Below, piece after piece: positions 17,891 through 26,758 of a DNA stretch of 64,000 nt. Source of the DNA: Colwellia piezophila ATCC BAA-637 (GTDB taxonomy: Bacteria > Pseudomonadota > Gammaproteobacteria > Enterobacterales > Alteromonadaceae); contig NZ_KB905162.1 of NCBI RefSeq assembly GCF_000378625.1, positions 124,001-188,000 of the forward strand, read 5' to 3'. Position 1 is the first letter of the stretch. Each line of letters starts with the position of its first letter. Position numbers and translations under genes: made by a program. The notes below the pieces were generated by a model. The model saw only the letters and a list, made by a program, of their open reading frames with translations, did not search any database and had not been told where the DNA came from.

Positions 17891-18667
17891 ATGATGAATG
17901 CAGCAGACTTTAAATCGTTACACCAACAACTTGAACCACTACTTATTTGCAATGTTTGGGATGTTGCTAGTGCACAAATCGCAGAAAAAAACGGCTTTAA
18001 AGCGATAGGCACCTCAAGTGCCGCTATTGCTAGCATGCTTGGTTATGCAGACGGTGAATTTATGCCATTTAACGAGTTACTTTTTATCGTTAAGCGTATT
18101 GCCTTGAGTTGTAAACTGCCGTTGAGTGTCGATATGGAAGCGGGCTTTTGTGATGAGCCAGCAGTAACGGTCGGTTATATTAAAGCACTAGCAGAAATCG
18201 GTGTTGTTGGTATCAATATCGAAGACAGCAAAGTGAATAAAATCAATGGCGAGCGGTCTTTAGTTAACGAAAATCACTTTGCTAATTACCTTTTGGCGAT
18301 AACAACTCAATTAGCGAAAGATAAAATTTCGTTATTTATCAATGTCAGAACAGATACCTTTTTACTGGGTGTAGAAGGGGCGACTCAAGCAACCCAAAAG
18401 CGCGCTAAGTTATACCAAGATGCCGGCGCTGATGGACTATTTGTGCCTTGTATTGTCGAAGCAGAAGCGACCAAAGCCGTAGTCAACAGCACCACACTAC
18501 CCGTTAATGTAATGTGTATGCCGGACTTAGCCGACTTTGCTGAGTTGAAGTCTTTTGGTGTTAAGCGTATCAGTATGGGCAATTTTATCTTTGATTCATT
18601 GCAAAATGAGATGACAACAAGATTGAACAATATTGTGCAAAGCCAATCCTTTCGGTCGATTTTTTAA
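17891..18667 (+). CDS. Isocitrate lyase/PEP mutase superfamily protein
   Basis: 258 residues forming one (beta/alpha)8 enzyme of the ICL/PEPM superfamily. Landmarks: PLLICNVWDVASAQIAE at the N-terminus, AIGTSSAAIASMLGY, the metal-site strand LSVDMEAGFCDEP (Asp and Glu), and GINIEDS with the next acidic ligand. The catalytic-loop Cys of true isocitrate and methylisocitrate lyases is absent after the IEDS strand; the segment reads NGERSLVNENHF. This points to the C-C or P-C bond lyase/decarboxylase branch (oxaloacetate decarboxylase- or phosphonopyruvate-hydrolase-like). The substrate is unresolved. It is transcribed away from its LysR regulator across a long palindrome. Two ATG codons in tandem (17891, 17894) leave the start ambiguous by one residue. 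Confidence 0.85.
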   Translation: MMNAADFKSLHQQLEPLLICNVWDVASAQIAEKNGFKAIGTSSAAIASMLGYADGEFMPFNELLFIVKRIALSCKLPLSVDMEAGFCDEPAVTVGYIKALAEIGVVGINIEDSKVNKINGERSLVNENHFANYLLAITTQLAKDKISLFINVRTDTFLLGVEGATQATQKRAKLYQDAGADGLFVPCIVEAEATKAVVNSTTLPVNVMCMPDLADFAELKSFGVKRISMGNFIFDSLQNEMTTRLNNIVQSQSFRSIF

Positions 18668-18898
18668 TTTTACTTAATTTGACCGTTTTTTAACCGGGTT
18701 ACCGAAATACCCTAGCGTTATACAAGTATCAAAATAAACAAGTTCTTACTATTGGAGTCACAGGGTAGTGTTAAGTAATTTGTATAAGTTTAATGCCTGT
18801 AATGGCTACTTGGCGCTAATAAACGGACGTTCAAGTAATATCGTATTAAGATGATTTTGTGCTAGAACTATTGCTTGATATATTTCTCAGCTCAATTA

Positions 18899-21274
18899 TT
18901 ATCGAAAATGCATTCTTAATTGAATACCAAAATACCTATCGGCATCTCGCGCTACTTGATAACGAAAGCCATCACCGCTATAGCTGGTAAAATACTGTTC
19001 ATCCGTTAGGTTTTTTCCGATTAGTGCTAGCTGGTAGCTATCATCATCGAATGAAAATATTACACTAGCATTTACCAATGCGTACTCTGGCAATATTACT
19101 TCCGGACTAAATTCCCCGCTGTTACTCGGTAAAGTTGCCTTTTGCTCATCAGTAAATACGTAAGCAATATCCCACTTAATATTCATATATTCCAATTCAG
19201 TAACGTAATTTAATGCAAGCAAGTATTTAAGATCAGGCGAAAAGGGCACATCTAAACCCGAGCGGTCGGTGCATTGTTCTGCTTCAGGACAGAAAAACTC
19301 ATCAATTACCGCTTCTATATGGGCAAAACCTGCAGTTAACGTTAGGTTGTCTGTTGGTTGAAATATTATATCTATTTCAATTCCTTGTGTTGAAACGTTG
19401 CCAGCATTGGTTAAACGAGTAATGGTTACGCCACTAGAATTGTCAAAGTTGTTGGCTTGAAATCCTTTAATTTCAGTTCGGAACAATGCCGCATTAAACA
19501 TGAAATCAGGAGATAAAAACTTGTAGCCGAGTTCGTAAGCATTAGAGGTTTCTTCTGCTATGGGCAAAGTATCCTTTTCTGCCATATTATAAAATACGTT
19601 ATAGCCAGGTCCCTTATAACCTTGTGACCATGTTGCGTATATCATGCCCATATCATCTAATTCAACTTGCCCACCCAGCTTTACCGAGGTGTTGGTATTG
19701 CTAGTTTCACCAGAGAAATTGGTGTTTTCAGTCGCAGGCCTCACGCCTACCCCTCGACGACCATAGGTATCATTACTGATACGGTAATGTGAAAAAATTA
19801 TTTCATCATCGGTATATCTAACACCAAAAAGCAGTTTGAAGTACTCTGAAACTTGGTATTTTGCATCAGCAAACAGTGCCCAATTATTGAACTCAGTGTT
19901 CATATTTGCCGTAGCGCTGACAATATTGTTAGCATTGCAGCTTAAATTTTCACTGGCAATAAAGTTTGCTATTTCTTGCTCATCAGGGTCAGTTAATCCT
20001 AATTCTGTCTCCAAATAATGTGATATCGCTTGGTTAAACTGACCGTTGTTATTTTGACAGCTTGCCTCACGGGTAAAGCTGCGCTCGGAATCTACTTTCC
20101 AGAAGAACGCGCCGACTAACCAGTCAAAGCGGGCACCCAGAGGCGAGGCAAGCCTCAACTCCTGTGAAAATTGATGCCAAGTTTGTGGCCCAATGTCATG
20201 TAACTGGAACGGAACATCAAAAACAGCTTCAGTAGAATCACCCGCAATGGAGGTAAAGTCCCCCTCGCGGTACTCGGTATTTTCCCATTCTCGATAAGCG
20301 GTGATGGACGTTATTGAATAATCTTGCCACTGTTTATCATACTGAACTGAAAATGACATTGTTTTGTCTATGGTTTGAGTTTCAAAGTCATGGTCAACTT
20401 TCCGCTGATTTAAATCAAAGTCGGCGATACCGTTAACAATGCCGTTACTCTTTGGTGCTGCTGAAGAGTCTGGATTTCGGCCACTGGGCAATGCTTCAAT
20501 GTCAGCACAACAATTGTCATCAGCGGCGGTATTTTCGAAAATAAACAAAAAATTTCCGTCATCTGAAGTATTGGCATCTAACATTAATCGAAAGCCTTGC
20601 TTGTCATAGCCATTTACTTTTTGATTATTGTAAACGTTGGATAAATTACCATCGTAGCTAGATTTGAATGCCACAAAGCTAGCAGAGAGTTGGTCATTAA
20701 TTCCCCCTTGTACTTTTGCTTTTATCCGGTATTCATTACCCTGAAACATCGAGAATTCAACCATGCTTTCTGTTTCACTAGTAGGGCGCTTTGTTGTAAT
20801 GTTGACAACGCCAGCGGATGCATTTTTACCAAACAGAGTACCTTGAGGCCCCCTAAGAATTTCAATTCGCTCTAAGTCATATAGGTCGATGAATGCTTGT
20901 CCTGAACGACCCAAAACTACGCCGTCAACGACAGTAGATACACTTGGCTCGGCGGCAATACTAAACGATATCGTGCCTATTCCTCTTATAGTGATTGCTG
21001 AATTTCGACTTGTGGTGCCTTTTTTGAAACTTACTGAAGGAACCAATTGTTGTAAATCTTCAAAGCGATTAGAAAACGAAACATCAATTTTTTCACTATT
21101 AAGCACAGAAACGGCTAGAGGTACATCTGCTAAGCGTTCAACACGTTTTTGAGAGGTGACCGTTATGGTTTCGATACTATTTTTTTGCTGTAATTCTTGC
21201 GGTTGTGCAGCTAAGCTAATCAGTGCAAATGTCGACACTGCCGCAACTAACAACTTGCTTGGGCTTTGCATCAT
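18899..21274 (-). CDS. TonB-dependent receptor
   Basis: 791-residue outer-membrane transporter. Signal peptide ending ALISLAAQPQ, then a TonB-box-like IETITVTSQKR, a plug domain (about 50-160) with VPLAVSVLNSEKI, VDGVVLGRSG and RIEILRGPQGTLFGKNASAG, and a 22-strand barrel ending in the terminal aromatic strand YFGIQLRMHFR. The plug pattern is that of the iron-complex/'outer membrane receptor' group common in Sphingomonadales and Alteromonadales, often for siderophores, sugars or plant compounds. No Fur-box-like sequence was recognised upstream, so the substrate cannot be called iron. Neighbouring genes give no substrate either. Confidence 0.92.
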   Translation of the reverse strand: MMQSPSKLLVAAVSTFALISLAAQPQELQQKNSIETITVTSQKRVERLADVPLAVSVLNSEKIDVSFSNRFEDLQQLVPSVSFKKGTTSRNSAITIRGIGTISFSIAAEPSVSTVVDGVVLGRSGQAFIDLYDLERIEILRGPQGTLFGKNASAGVVNITTKRPTSETESMVEFSMFQGNEYRIKAKVQGGINDQLSASFVAFKSSYDGNLSNVYNNQKVNGYDKQGFRLMLDANTSDDGNFLFIFENTAADDNCCADIEALPSGRNPDSSAAPKSNGIVNGIADFDLNQRKVDHDFETQTIDKTMSFSVQYDKQWQDYSITSITAYREWENTEYREGDFTSIAGDSTEAVFDVPFQLHDIGPQTWHQFSQELRLASPLGARFDWLVGAFFWKVDSERSFTREASCQNNNGQFNQAISHYLETELGLTDPDEQEIANFIASENLSCNANNIVSATANMNTEFNNWALFADAKYQVSEYFKLLFGVRYTDDEIIFSHYRISNDTYGRRGVGVRPATENTNFSGETSNTNTSVKLGGQVELDDMGMIYATWSQGYKGPGYNVFYNMAEKDTLPIAEETSNAYELGYKFLSPDFMFNAALFRTEIKGFQANNFDNSSGVTITRLTNAGNVSTQGIEIDIIFQPTDNLTLTAGFAHIEAVIDEFFCPEAEQCTDRSGLDVPFSPDLKYLLALNYVTELEYMNIKWDIAYVFTDEQKATLPSNSGEFSPEVILPEYALVNASVIFSFDDDSYQLALIGKNLTDEQYFTSYSGDGFRYQVARDADRYFGIQLRMHFR

Positions 21275-21575
21275 CGTTCCACTAAAGAATAAGTCATAAA
21301 ATAATAGTATTGACCATAACTATAAATTTGACATCTATATTTAAAGATTATGAAAACTGAATAGTCAATTTACCCATACAGCCACGTTGGAGGATTTACC
21401 CTTTTTACTTAGTATGTTAAGACTAAGCTATACTCAAGTTATTGATTTTTGCTCATGGCTTTATTTTCTACACTTTTAGGGATGAGCTACATAGCGCTAT
21501 GTAATCAATAAAGAAATTTAAACGATAGTTTTGCGTTATTATATTTAACCGCTAATAGACAGGAGCTTAAGTACA
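21275..21575. other. Divergent intergenic region, TonB receptor / binding protein
   Basis: AT-rich spacer between divergent genes. A minus-strand TTGACT with TTTAAA 17 nt later (within about 21336-21365) is a possible weak promoter for the receptor. I see no palindrome or known operator. Confidence 0.35.
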
Positions 21576-22394
21576 TTGAAGTGGCCTTTATATTTTTACG
21601 TCATATTCTCGCTCACATTTTGCGTTTCACCTGTTTACTCAGCTGAGATTAGGTTAAATATTCCTAAAGTGAGTGATAGTCCCAAACAACACCTTTTTTA
21701 TCACGAACTCCTCACCCAAGCGATTAAAGAAATTGGTCATACACCTATACTAAAAGTGCACGATATCCCGCAATTGAGGATAAAGCGATACCTAGATTTG
21801 GGCACAATATCCATCTATTGGATGTTAGAAACAACAGAACGTAATCAGCATTACATCCCTATTGAAGTAGACCTTACTAATGGCTTAATTGGCAATCGTA
21901 TTTTGTTGATTAAAAAAGGGGAACAACCGCTTTATGATAAAGTAAAAAATCTTGCCGATTTTAGAGATCTAGGTTTAGTGGGTGGCATGGGGGTACGTTG
22001 GTTTGATGCAAAAGTTTGGCAAATTAATGGTTTACCGTATCATGAACATGAAGGTAACTGGGAAGCGATTTTCAAAATGCTCGTTAGAGGCAGAGGCATA
22101 GATTATTTTGCCAGAGGAATTAACGAGATTACCTTAGAAGTCAGTCGATATCCAGAGTTGCAGATAGAGCAAAATTTGCTATTTATTTACGACCGAGATT
22201 TTCGTTTCTATCTGAGCAAAACTGGAACGAATGCAGGTGAAAAATACAAAAATGTTATCTCTTTAGCCTTAAAAAAAGCCAAAGAAAGTGGATTAATTGA
22301 TCGACTAATTAGAAAGTACTGGGGTAGTGATATTGAATCACTAAACCATGCTAAACGGATTAAGATTTATCTATCTTTGCCCAGTGAGCAATGA
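21576..22394 (+). CDS. Periplasmic solute-binding protein (SBP_bac_3-like)
   Basis: 272 residues with a signal peptide (FYVIFSLTFCVSPVYSAE). The two-lobed body of the family-3 binding-protein type shows RLNIPKVSD, LLTQAIKEIGHTPIL, an ARGINEI hinge region and a C-terminal YKNVISLALKKAKESGLIDR helix with IRKYWGSD. Start is TTG at 21576, preceded by AGGAG (21561-21565) about 10 nt upstream; no ATG gives an intact signal peptide. No transporter genes adjoin, so it may serve a distant permease or a sensor rather than an ABC importer. A MITE-like element begins 27 bp after its stop. Confidence 0.8.
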   Translation: MKWPLYFYVIFSLTFCVSPVYSAEIRLNIPKVSDSPKQHLFYHELLTQAIKEIGHTPILKVHDIPQLRIKRYLDLGTISIYWMLETTERNQHYIPIEVDLTNGLIGNRILLIKKGEQPLYDKVKNLADFRDLGLVGGMGVRWFDAKVWQINGLPYHEHEGNWEAIFKMLVRGRGIDYFARGINEITLEVSRYPELQIEQNLLFIYDRDFRFYLSKTGTNAGEKYKNVISLALKKAKESGLIDRLIRKYWGSDIESLNHAKRIKIYLSLPSEQ

Positions 22395-22420
22395 TAAAAC
22401 AAACAAAAAACGGCAGCCAA

Positions 22421-22940
22421 TGTCAGCTATCGTGGCGATAGTGAACATAAAAGTGAAGTATATTGTTCAAATCATTAGGAACGCTGTGTGCTAACAGTGA
22501 ACATAAGAGGTCAATCTCATTGATTGACGCGATTCTTCTTTTTATGACACCTCCACATACGTGGCTCTTCACAAATTATGAGAATTCTTGAATCGTATTT
22601 TCTGGGCCGTAGCTAAATTGGGACAAATAATTAAAGTTCTTGAATCAAAAGTCGTGAGAAAATTACAAAAAATTTCAAAAGTCGCAATAAAATAATGGTA
22701 ACTAAGTGGTAAAAGTGAGCCTTAGCTTTTAGCCAATGGATAGTTTAAATTAGTTCACCGCTAATGACTTCTTGGTGCACAAAACGGGGTAAGACAACAA
22801 AGCAGAAGGTTAGCTATCGTTTGTTCTTTAGGTCAACTGAACGCCTAAAAGTGGACATTGAAGCGTTAATTAAAGGGCAAACTTTTCATGGATATAACGT
22901 TGCCTATTTTATGTTCACTATCTTCGAGAATAGCTGACAT
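22421..22940. mobile_element. MITE-like non-coding element with about 33-bp terminal inverted repeats
   Basis: Left end 22421-22453 starts ATGTCAGCTATCGTGGCGAT and ends AGTGAACATAAAA. The right end 22907-22940, reverse-complemented, starts ATGTCAGCTATTCTCGAAGA and ends AGTGAACATAAAA. The arms match at about 28 of 33 positions and bound about 520 bp without a credible frame. A further AGTGAACATAA copy lies inside at about 22497. No clear target-site duplication is visible. Internal modules recur elsewhere in the window (25545-25582, 33868-33895). It is most simply a non-autonomous transposable element or its remnant. Confidence 0.55.
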
Positions 22941-22956
22941 TAGTTAGTTAAAAAAA

Positions 22957-24525
22957 TTAGTCTAACTGATAATGTTTAACCAATGTCCCCATTTGTTGAG
23001 CTTGATCCTGTAATTTAGATGCATCATCAAGCCCCTTTTCTGCCTCGATAAGAAAGAGTGCTGACACTTCATTTATGGAGTTAGTATTGCGGTTTATTTC
23101 TTCTGTTACCGCTGTTTGTTCTTCTGCTGCCGTAGCTATCTGGGTTGCCATATCAGATATGTTCTTTATAGCATTGGTTATGTTAGCAAAACTCTGTGTT
23201 GCCCTTTCTGCATCTGATACGCTGGTAGTTGCTAAGTCATGGCAACCACCCATAGTTTTTACTGCTGACTGTGTACTTGATTGCAATATAGAAATCATTG
23301 ATGTTATTTCTTGCGTAGAAGTATGAGTGCGTTGTGATAGAACTCTAACTTCATCAGCAACTACCGCAAAACCTCTGCCTTGTTCGCCAGCTCTAGCAGC
23401 TTCTATAGCCGCATTTAAGGCCAGTAGATTGGTTTGTTCTGCAATACTACTGATAGTTTGTACAATGCCACTGATTTGTTGGCTATTACGGTCTAATTCT
23501 GAAATTATTGCTGATGCATTTGATACCTGTTGCGCAAGTTCGGTAATCGACTGCTGACAAGTATTGGCGATCTCGCCCCCTTCTTCACTTGCTTGGACAG
23601 TCTCGTTAGATGCAACCGCCGTTTGCTCCGCATTGTTAGCGATCTCTTGAGTTGCAGCTGCCATTTGAGTAACCGCGGTAGCAACTTGTCCTACTTCATT
23701 TTGCTGCTCGTGCGCTTGGTTGGTACGTGTTTTAGCTGAATTGCTAGCATCAGTTGACTGCGTTGCTAAAGTAATTGTTACCTGGTTTATTTGGGAGAAT
23801 GTTTCGTGTAGACGTTTTAAAAAATTATTAACTTGTTCCACAAGTAAGGAGTCATTCCCTGAATTATCTATTTGACTAGATAGATCACCTTTAGCAGCCT
23901 TTTCAACAGCACCTATGACTAGGTTAGACTCAACAAATTGTTTGTTACCCTCATAAATGTAATAAGTAGACACAATAAGCGCTAAAACAGCAAAAAACAC
24001 ATGGTAAACAAACGGTGCTAATAATCCCCATTCTGTCTGTTCTCCCCAAGAAAACATGTTGATAGGTTGCCCCCACAATACTAAACCGATACTTTGACAA
24101 TAAGTAAAAAGTATATGATGTACGACTACGGTGCCGACAAAAACTAACAAAGGAAGAATATCGCGGTATCGTATTAAAAGAGTAAAACCGACGAAAAACA
24201 AAAAGTGCCCCTCACCCAAACCATTAGATTGTTGCACGGTTATAGCAAGTAAACCCGTAAGCGCTGTTGCCATTATTATTCGGCACATTGTGGTACCGGG
24301 CATGGTTTTGTAGGCAATAATGCAGACCATTGATATTATCAAGCCACCGGTGATGCCCAACTTAAAGTAGCCGTATTGGAAAGAGGTAATAAATGCAACG
24401 CTAATAGAAAAAACAATCACTGATAATAACAATATTTTGTCGGTGATTTTAAAGTCAGCCTCAAATTTTTCTTTTAACTCTTTAGACATCTTATCGTCAT
24501 AATATGCAAATAATGTTTTGAACAT
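22957..24525 (-). CDS. Methyl-accepting chemotaxis protein with polytopic N-terminal membrane domain
   Basis: 522 residues. The N-terminal about 200 residues form some six hydrophobic helices (for example [19 protein letters not shown] and [18 protein letters not shown]) with only short loops, so there is no large periplasmic sensor. Then a HAMP-like stretch ([15 protein letters not shown]) and the coiled-coil signalling domain with hairpin tip [20 protein letters not shown]. It lacks an obvious C-terminal CheR-tether pentapeptide. A membrane-embedded sensor suggests detection of a membrane-linked or energy-related signal. The RBS GGAGAG is good. The right end of the MITE-like element lies 16 bp beyond the stop codon. 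Confidence 0.9.
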   Translation of the reverse strand: MFKTLFAYYDDKMSKELKEKFEADFKITDKILLLSVIVFSISVAFITSFQYGYFKLGITGGLIISMVCIIAYKTMPGTTMCRIIMATALTGLLAITVQQSNGLGEGHFLFFVGFTLLIRYRDILPLLVFVGTVVVHHILFTYCQSIGLVLWGQPINMFSWGEQTEWGLLAPFVYHVFFAVLALIVSTYYIYEGNKQFVESNLVIGAVEKAAKGDLSSQIDNSGNDSLLVEQVNNFLKRLHETFSQINQVTITLATQSTDASNSAKTRTNQAHEQQNEVGQVATAVTQMAAATQEIANNAEQTAVASNETVQASEEGGEIANTCQQSITELAQQVSNASAIISELDRNSQQISGIVQTISSIAEQTNLLALNAAIEAARAGEQGRGFAVVADEVRVLSQRTHTSTQEITSMISILQSSTQSAVKTMGGCHDLATTSVSDAERATQSFANITNAIKNISDMATQIATAAEEQTAVTEEINRNTNSINEVSALFLIEAEKGLDDASKLQDQAQQMGTLVKHYQLD

Positions 24526-24588
24526 TTTACTCTCCGACTAAATTATAGTTAGCTGTTTAAACCTACACAGCGTTTAAAAGGATGGGGT

Positions 24589-25131
24589 TTAATGATTTAA
24601 AGCGAATAATTCTCTTTGCAGCGTTTCAACTGAAAAGCTATTGGGATTATAAATTTTTACCAATCTCCAATCATTTACTTTTCGCCGTAATAAATAGGTT
24701 TTACCTAAGTGTGATATCTGATTTCCTTCCTGCTTTATGTTTAAACCAAACTTGTTAGAAACTTCAGTCAATTCTTCAGTTGGAATATGTAAACCGATAA
24801 ATGAAGCGTGGAACTGTTTCGCAAAGCTTGATGCCTGGGCAGAGGTACTGTTGGCATCAATATCAACAAAAACTACTTGAGGCCATAGGGAGGGATTTTT
24901 CTGTGAATCAAATAACTGTCTAAGTTTCGATAGTGTCATTGGGCAGACGTCACTACAACCGCGAAAACCAAAAAAAATCAATGCGTTCTCATTACCTTCT
25001 TGATCCAAAAATGAAGCATCTAGTTTTTTATCTAGCGTCAAGGGTATAAAAGGAATGCTGAAGATGAAAATAATCAACAGAAGCCATAAGGTAAAGCCTA
25101 TTGAAACTTTATATTTGTTCTTATTGAGCAT
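24589..25131 (-). CDS. SCO1/SenC/PrrC family copper chaperone-like protein
   Basis: 180 residues: one N-terminal membrane anchor (VSIGFTLWLLLIIFIFSIPF), then a thioredoxin-like domain with the copper-site motif CSDVCP (CxxxC, about 58-62) in FFGFRGCSDVCPMTL and the downstream histidine in ISHLGKTYLL. Sco proteins deliver copper to or reduce the CuA site of cytochrome oxidase, or act as thiol reductases. No oxidase subunits adjoin, so the partner is unknown. It has strong RBS-like purines (AAGGGG) before ATG. It lies upstream of the chemoreceptor gene on the same strand with a 63-bp gap; co-transcription is possible. Confidence 0.88.
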   Translation of the reverse strand: MLNKNKYKVSIGFTLWLLLIIFIFSIPFIPLTLDKKLDASFLDQEGNENALIFFGFRGCSDVCPMTLSKLRQLFDSQKNPSLWPQVVFVDIDANSTSAQASSFAKQFHASFIGLHIPTEELTEVSNKFGLNIKQEGNQISHLGKTYLLRRKVNDWRLVKIYNPNSFSVETLQRELFALNH

Positions 25132-25861
25132 TCGTCCCCTTCAAATATTAATAAAAATCAACAAATTCGATATCATCATAGATAACATAAAATTAGCAGA
25201 GATTTTTTTATTAGCAATTACTATAGATGAACTATTTAACGAAGGTTTATTTTTCAACTCTAAAAATTTAAAAGGATAAGTTTACAAAGTACTAACTACA
25301 ATTATAAAAATTATGATCAAACGAATAACATGTCGTGGTATCAATAGATATACATATGCCGCTTTGTGCCATAGAAGCATTAAAGGGATTTTATTAAGGT
25401 CGTATCTAATCTGCCCTTTAGCTGAGGTGAATTGAGTTCATGAAAAGAGACCGCTTTGTGGTAGAAGTGATCATACGGGAGGCTTATTTCAAAAATTAGG
25501 AACAGTCATAAAACGTAACTAATATGTTAAGTCTTCTCATCCGGTGACGCGATTCTCATTTTTTATGACACCTCCACACATAAGCAATAATAAATAAAAA
25601 AATAATAATGATTATTTTTAGCGTATGCACTTTACTTACTGACTTCGTTAGATGAACAACTCAAAATAGTACTCGCGCTAAATAAATACAGATACTCTTT
25701 TTGACAATAACAAAGAAAATATCCGTCCATCAAGCACTCGGTTTGACTCTCAGCTCTATAGCTATCCCTAAAATTTATCCAGCTTCATTAGAAACCATCT
25801 AGCTCTATATTGGAATGATCACGCAACTGATAAAGAAGGTTAATAAGCACTCCTTGCAACA
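25132..25861. other. Long intergenic region with repeat modules
   Basis: No supported gene in about 730 bp. It contains GACCGCTTTGTGG and AAGTGATCAT (about 25448-25477), which recur at 36.3 kb. It also has TTCAAAAATTAGGAAC (about 25489-25504), resembling a stretch within the MITE-like element, and the module listed at 25545-25582. An AT-rich inverted repeat (AAAATAAT / ATTATTTT) lies near 25600. The region reads as eroded element sequence. Confidence 0.5.
25545..25582 (+). repeat. Second copy of an intergenic repeat module
   Basis: TGACGCGATTCT followed by a T-run and TATGACACCTCCACA. The same sequence, differing by an indel and one or two bases, is inside the MITE-like element at 22525-22559, in the same orientation. 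Both copies are non-coding. Confidence 0.7.
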
Positions 25862-25876
25862 TACCAAGCGGTCGGT
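25862..25876. promoter_or_regulatory. TetR operator copy upstream of the tetR gene
   Basis: TACCAAGCGGTCGGT matches ACCnnnCGGTCGGT, which also occurs twice upstream of the MlaC-like gene (26650-26663, 26691-26704). It lies 38 bp before the tetR ATG, a position suited to autoregulation. Confidence 0.65.
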
Positions 25877-25913
25877 TATTCTTTAAGTGAAAGTTAATAT
25901 TAGAGAAGTAACC

Positions 25914-26498
25914 ATGAGTGATGCCGAGCAAACCCGCCAAAACATATTAACCGTGGCAGCTGATGAAATTCATCAGCACGGTTTTAACGCAACTAGCTTG
26001 TCGGTTATTCTCAATCGCTGTGAAATATCAAAAGGCGCACTGTACCACCACTTCACCAGTAAAATGGCGTTGGGTTATGCGGTATTCGAAGAAATTTATA
26101 CGCCGGAGTTTCTAGAACTCTGGCAGTCAGCTTTGACTGTTGAGGATCCTGTTGAAGGCTTATGTGATTTTTTTACCTCAATGACAGAGCAAATGTCTTG
26201 TAGTGAAGTTGTTTGTGGTTGTCCACTCAATAACCTCTGTGAAGAAATGGCTAATGTTGATGAAGGCTTTCGTTTGCGTATTTTGTCTATGCAAGAGCAG
26301 TTGAATCAGTTAATTGTCGATGCCCTGATGAAAATCAGTGATGATTTACGCGAAGGTCTAGCGTTTAGCCAAGTAGGGTATTTTATCGTCGCTACCCTCA
26401 ATGGGGCGACCACCTTAAGTAAAAGTTCACGTAATAAAGAATTGTTCCAACAAGTTATTGCTGAGTTATGTTTTTATATTAGAGCCTTGAAAAAATAA
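25914..26498 (+). CDS. TetR family transcriptional regulator
   Basis: 194 residues from the ATG at 25914 (MSDAEQTRQNIL), preceded by AGAGAAG; an in-frame GTG at 25887 is less likely. HTH at about 25-50 (ATSLSVILNRCEISKGALYHHF, then TSKMALG), typical of TetR_N. The C-terminal part has CGCPLNNLCEEMA, seen in the TetR group that includes regulators of membrane-stress and efflux genes. Operators fitting the TetR dyad ACCGnnCGGT-type occur upstream of it and in front of the following MlaC-like operon. It is therefore probably a local repressor of both transcription units. Confidence 0.9.
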   Translation: MSDAEQTRQNILTVAADEIHQHGFNATSLSVILNRCEISKGALYHHFTSKMALGYAVFEEIYTPEFLELWQSALTVEDPVEGLCDFFTSMTEQMSCSEVVCGCPLNNLCEEMANVDEGFRLRILSMQEQLNQLIVDALMKISDDLREGLAFSQVGYFIVATLNGATTLSKSSRNKELFQQVIAELCFYIRALKK

Positions 26499-26642
26499 CA
26501 CCACTGACGGCTTGATGCTTTATTTCCCCCACGGATGAACGCTTTTTATTTTAACGTTTTAGCCAGGAACTTAACTCGCTAATTCATTGCTCGCTTATTC
26601 CCATTTACACTTTCGTAAACTTTTTTGTTCTTTATATTCTAT

Positions 26643-26715
26643 TTAACAAACCGCTCGGTCGGTGCTATTCTCTTGTTATAAATAAAGCATACCGCTCGGT
26701 CGGTATGCTTTATTT
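26643..26715 (+). promoter_or_regulatory. Promoter and twin TetR operators of the MlaC-like operon
   Basis: TTAACA (26643-26648), 17 nt and TATTCT (26666-26671) form a sigma70-like promoter. ACCGCTCGGTCGGT occurs at 26650-26663, within the spacer, and again at 26691-26704, 41 bp further (about four turns). The second copy is the centre of a 36-bp palindrome: 15-bp perfect arms (AAATAAAGCATACCG, 26680-26694, and its complement 26701-26715) around CTCGGT. This gives both a strong operator and a stable leader hairpin. Repression by the upstream TetR is inferred from shared sites. Confidence 0.72.
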
Positions 26716-26758
26716 CCTATTTCGCAGTACATATTTTATATTAAAGGATCGTGTTACC

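Noticed and set aside
25055-25279. 74-codon frame antisense to the Sco gene start
   Set aside because: Ile/Leu/Lys-rich translation of AT-rich DNA without a Shine-Dalgarno; its 5' part lies on the real Sco gene.
25595-25622. Fur box near AATAATGATTATTTT
   Set aside because: It is in an AT-rich run, matches the Fur consensus only partly, and is more than 250 bp from the nearest start codon, with no iron gene beside it.
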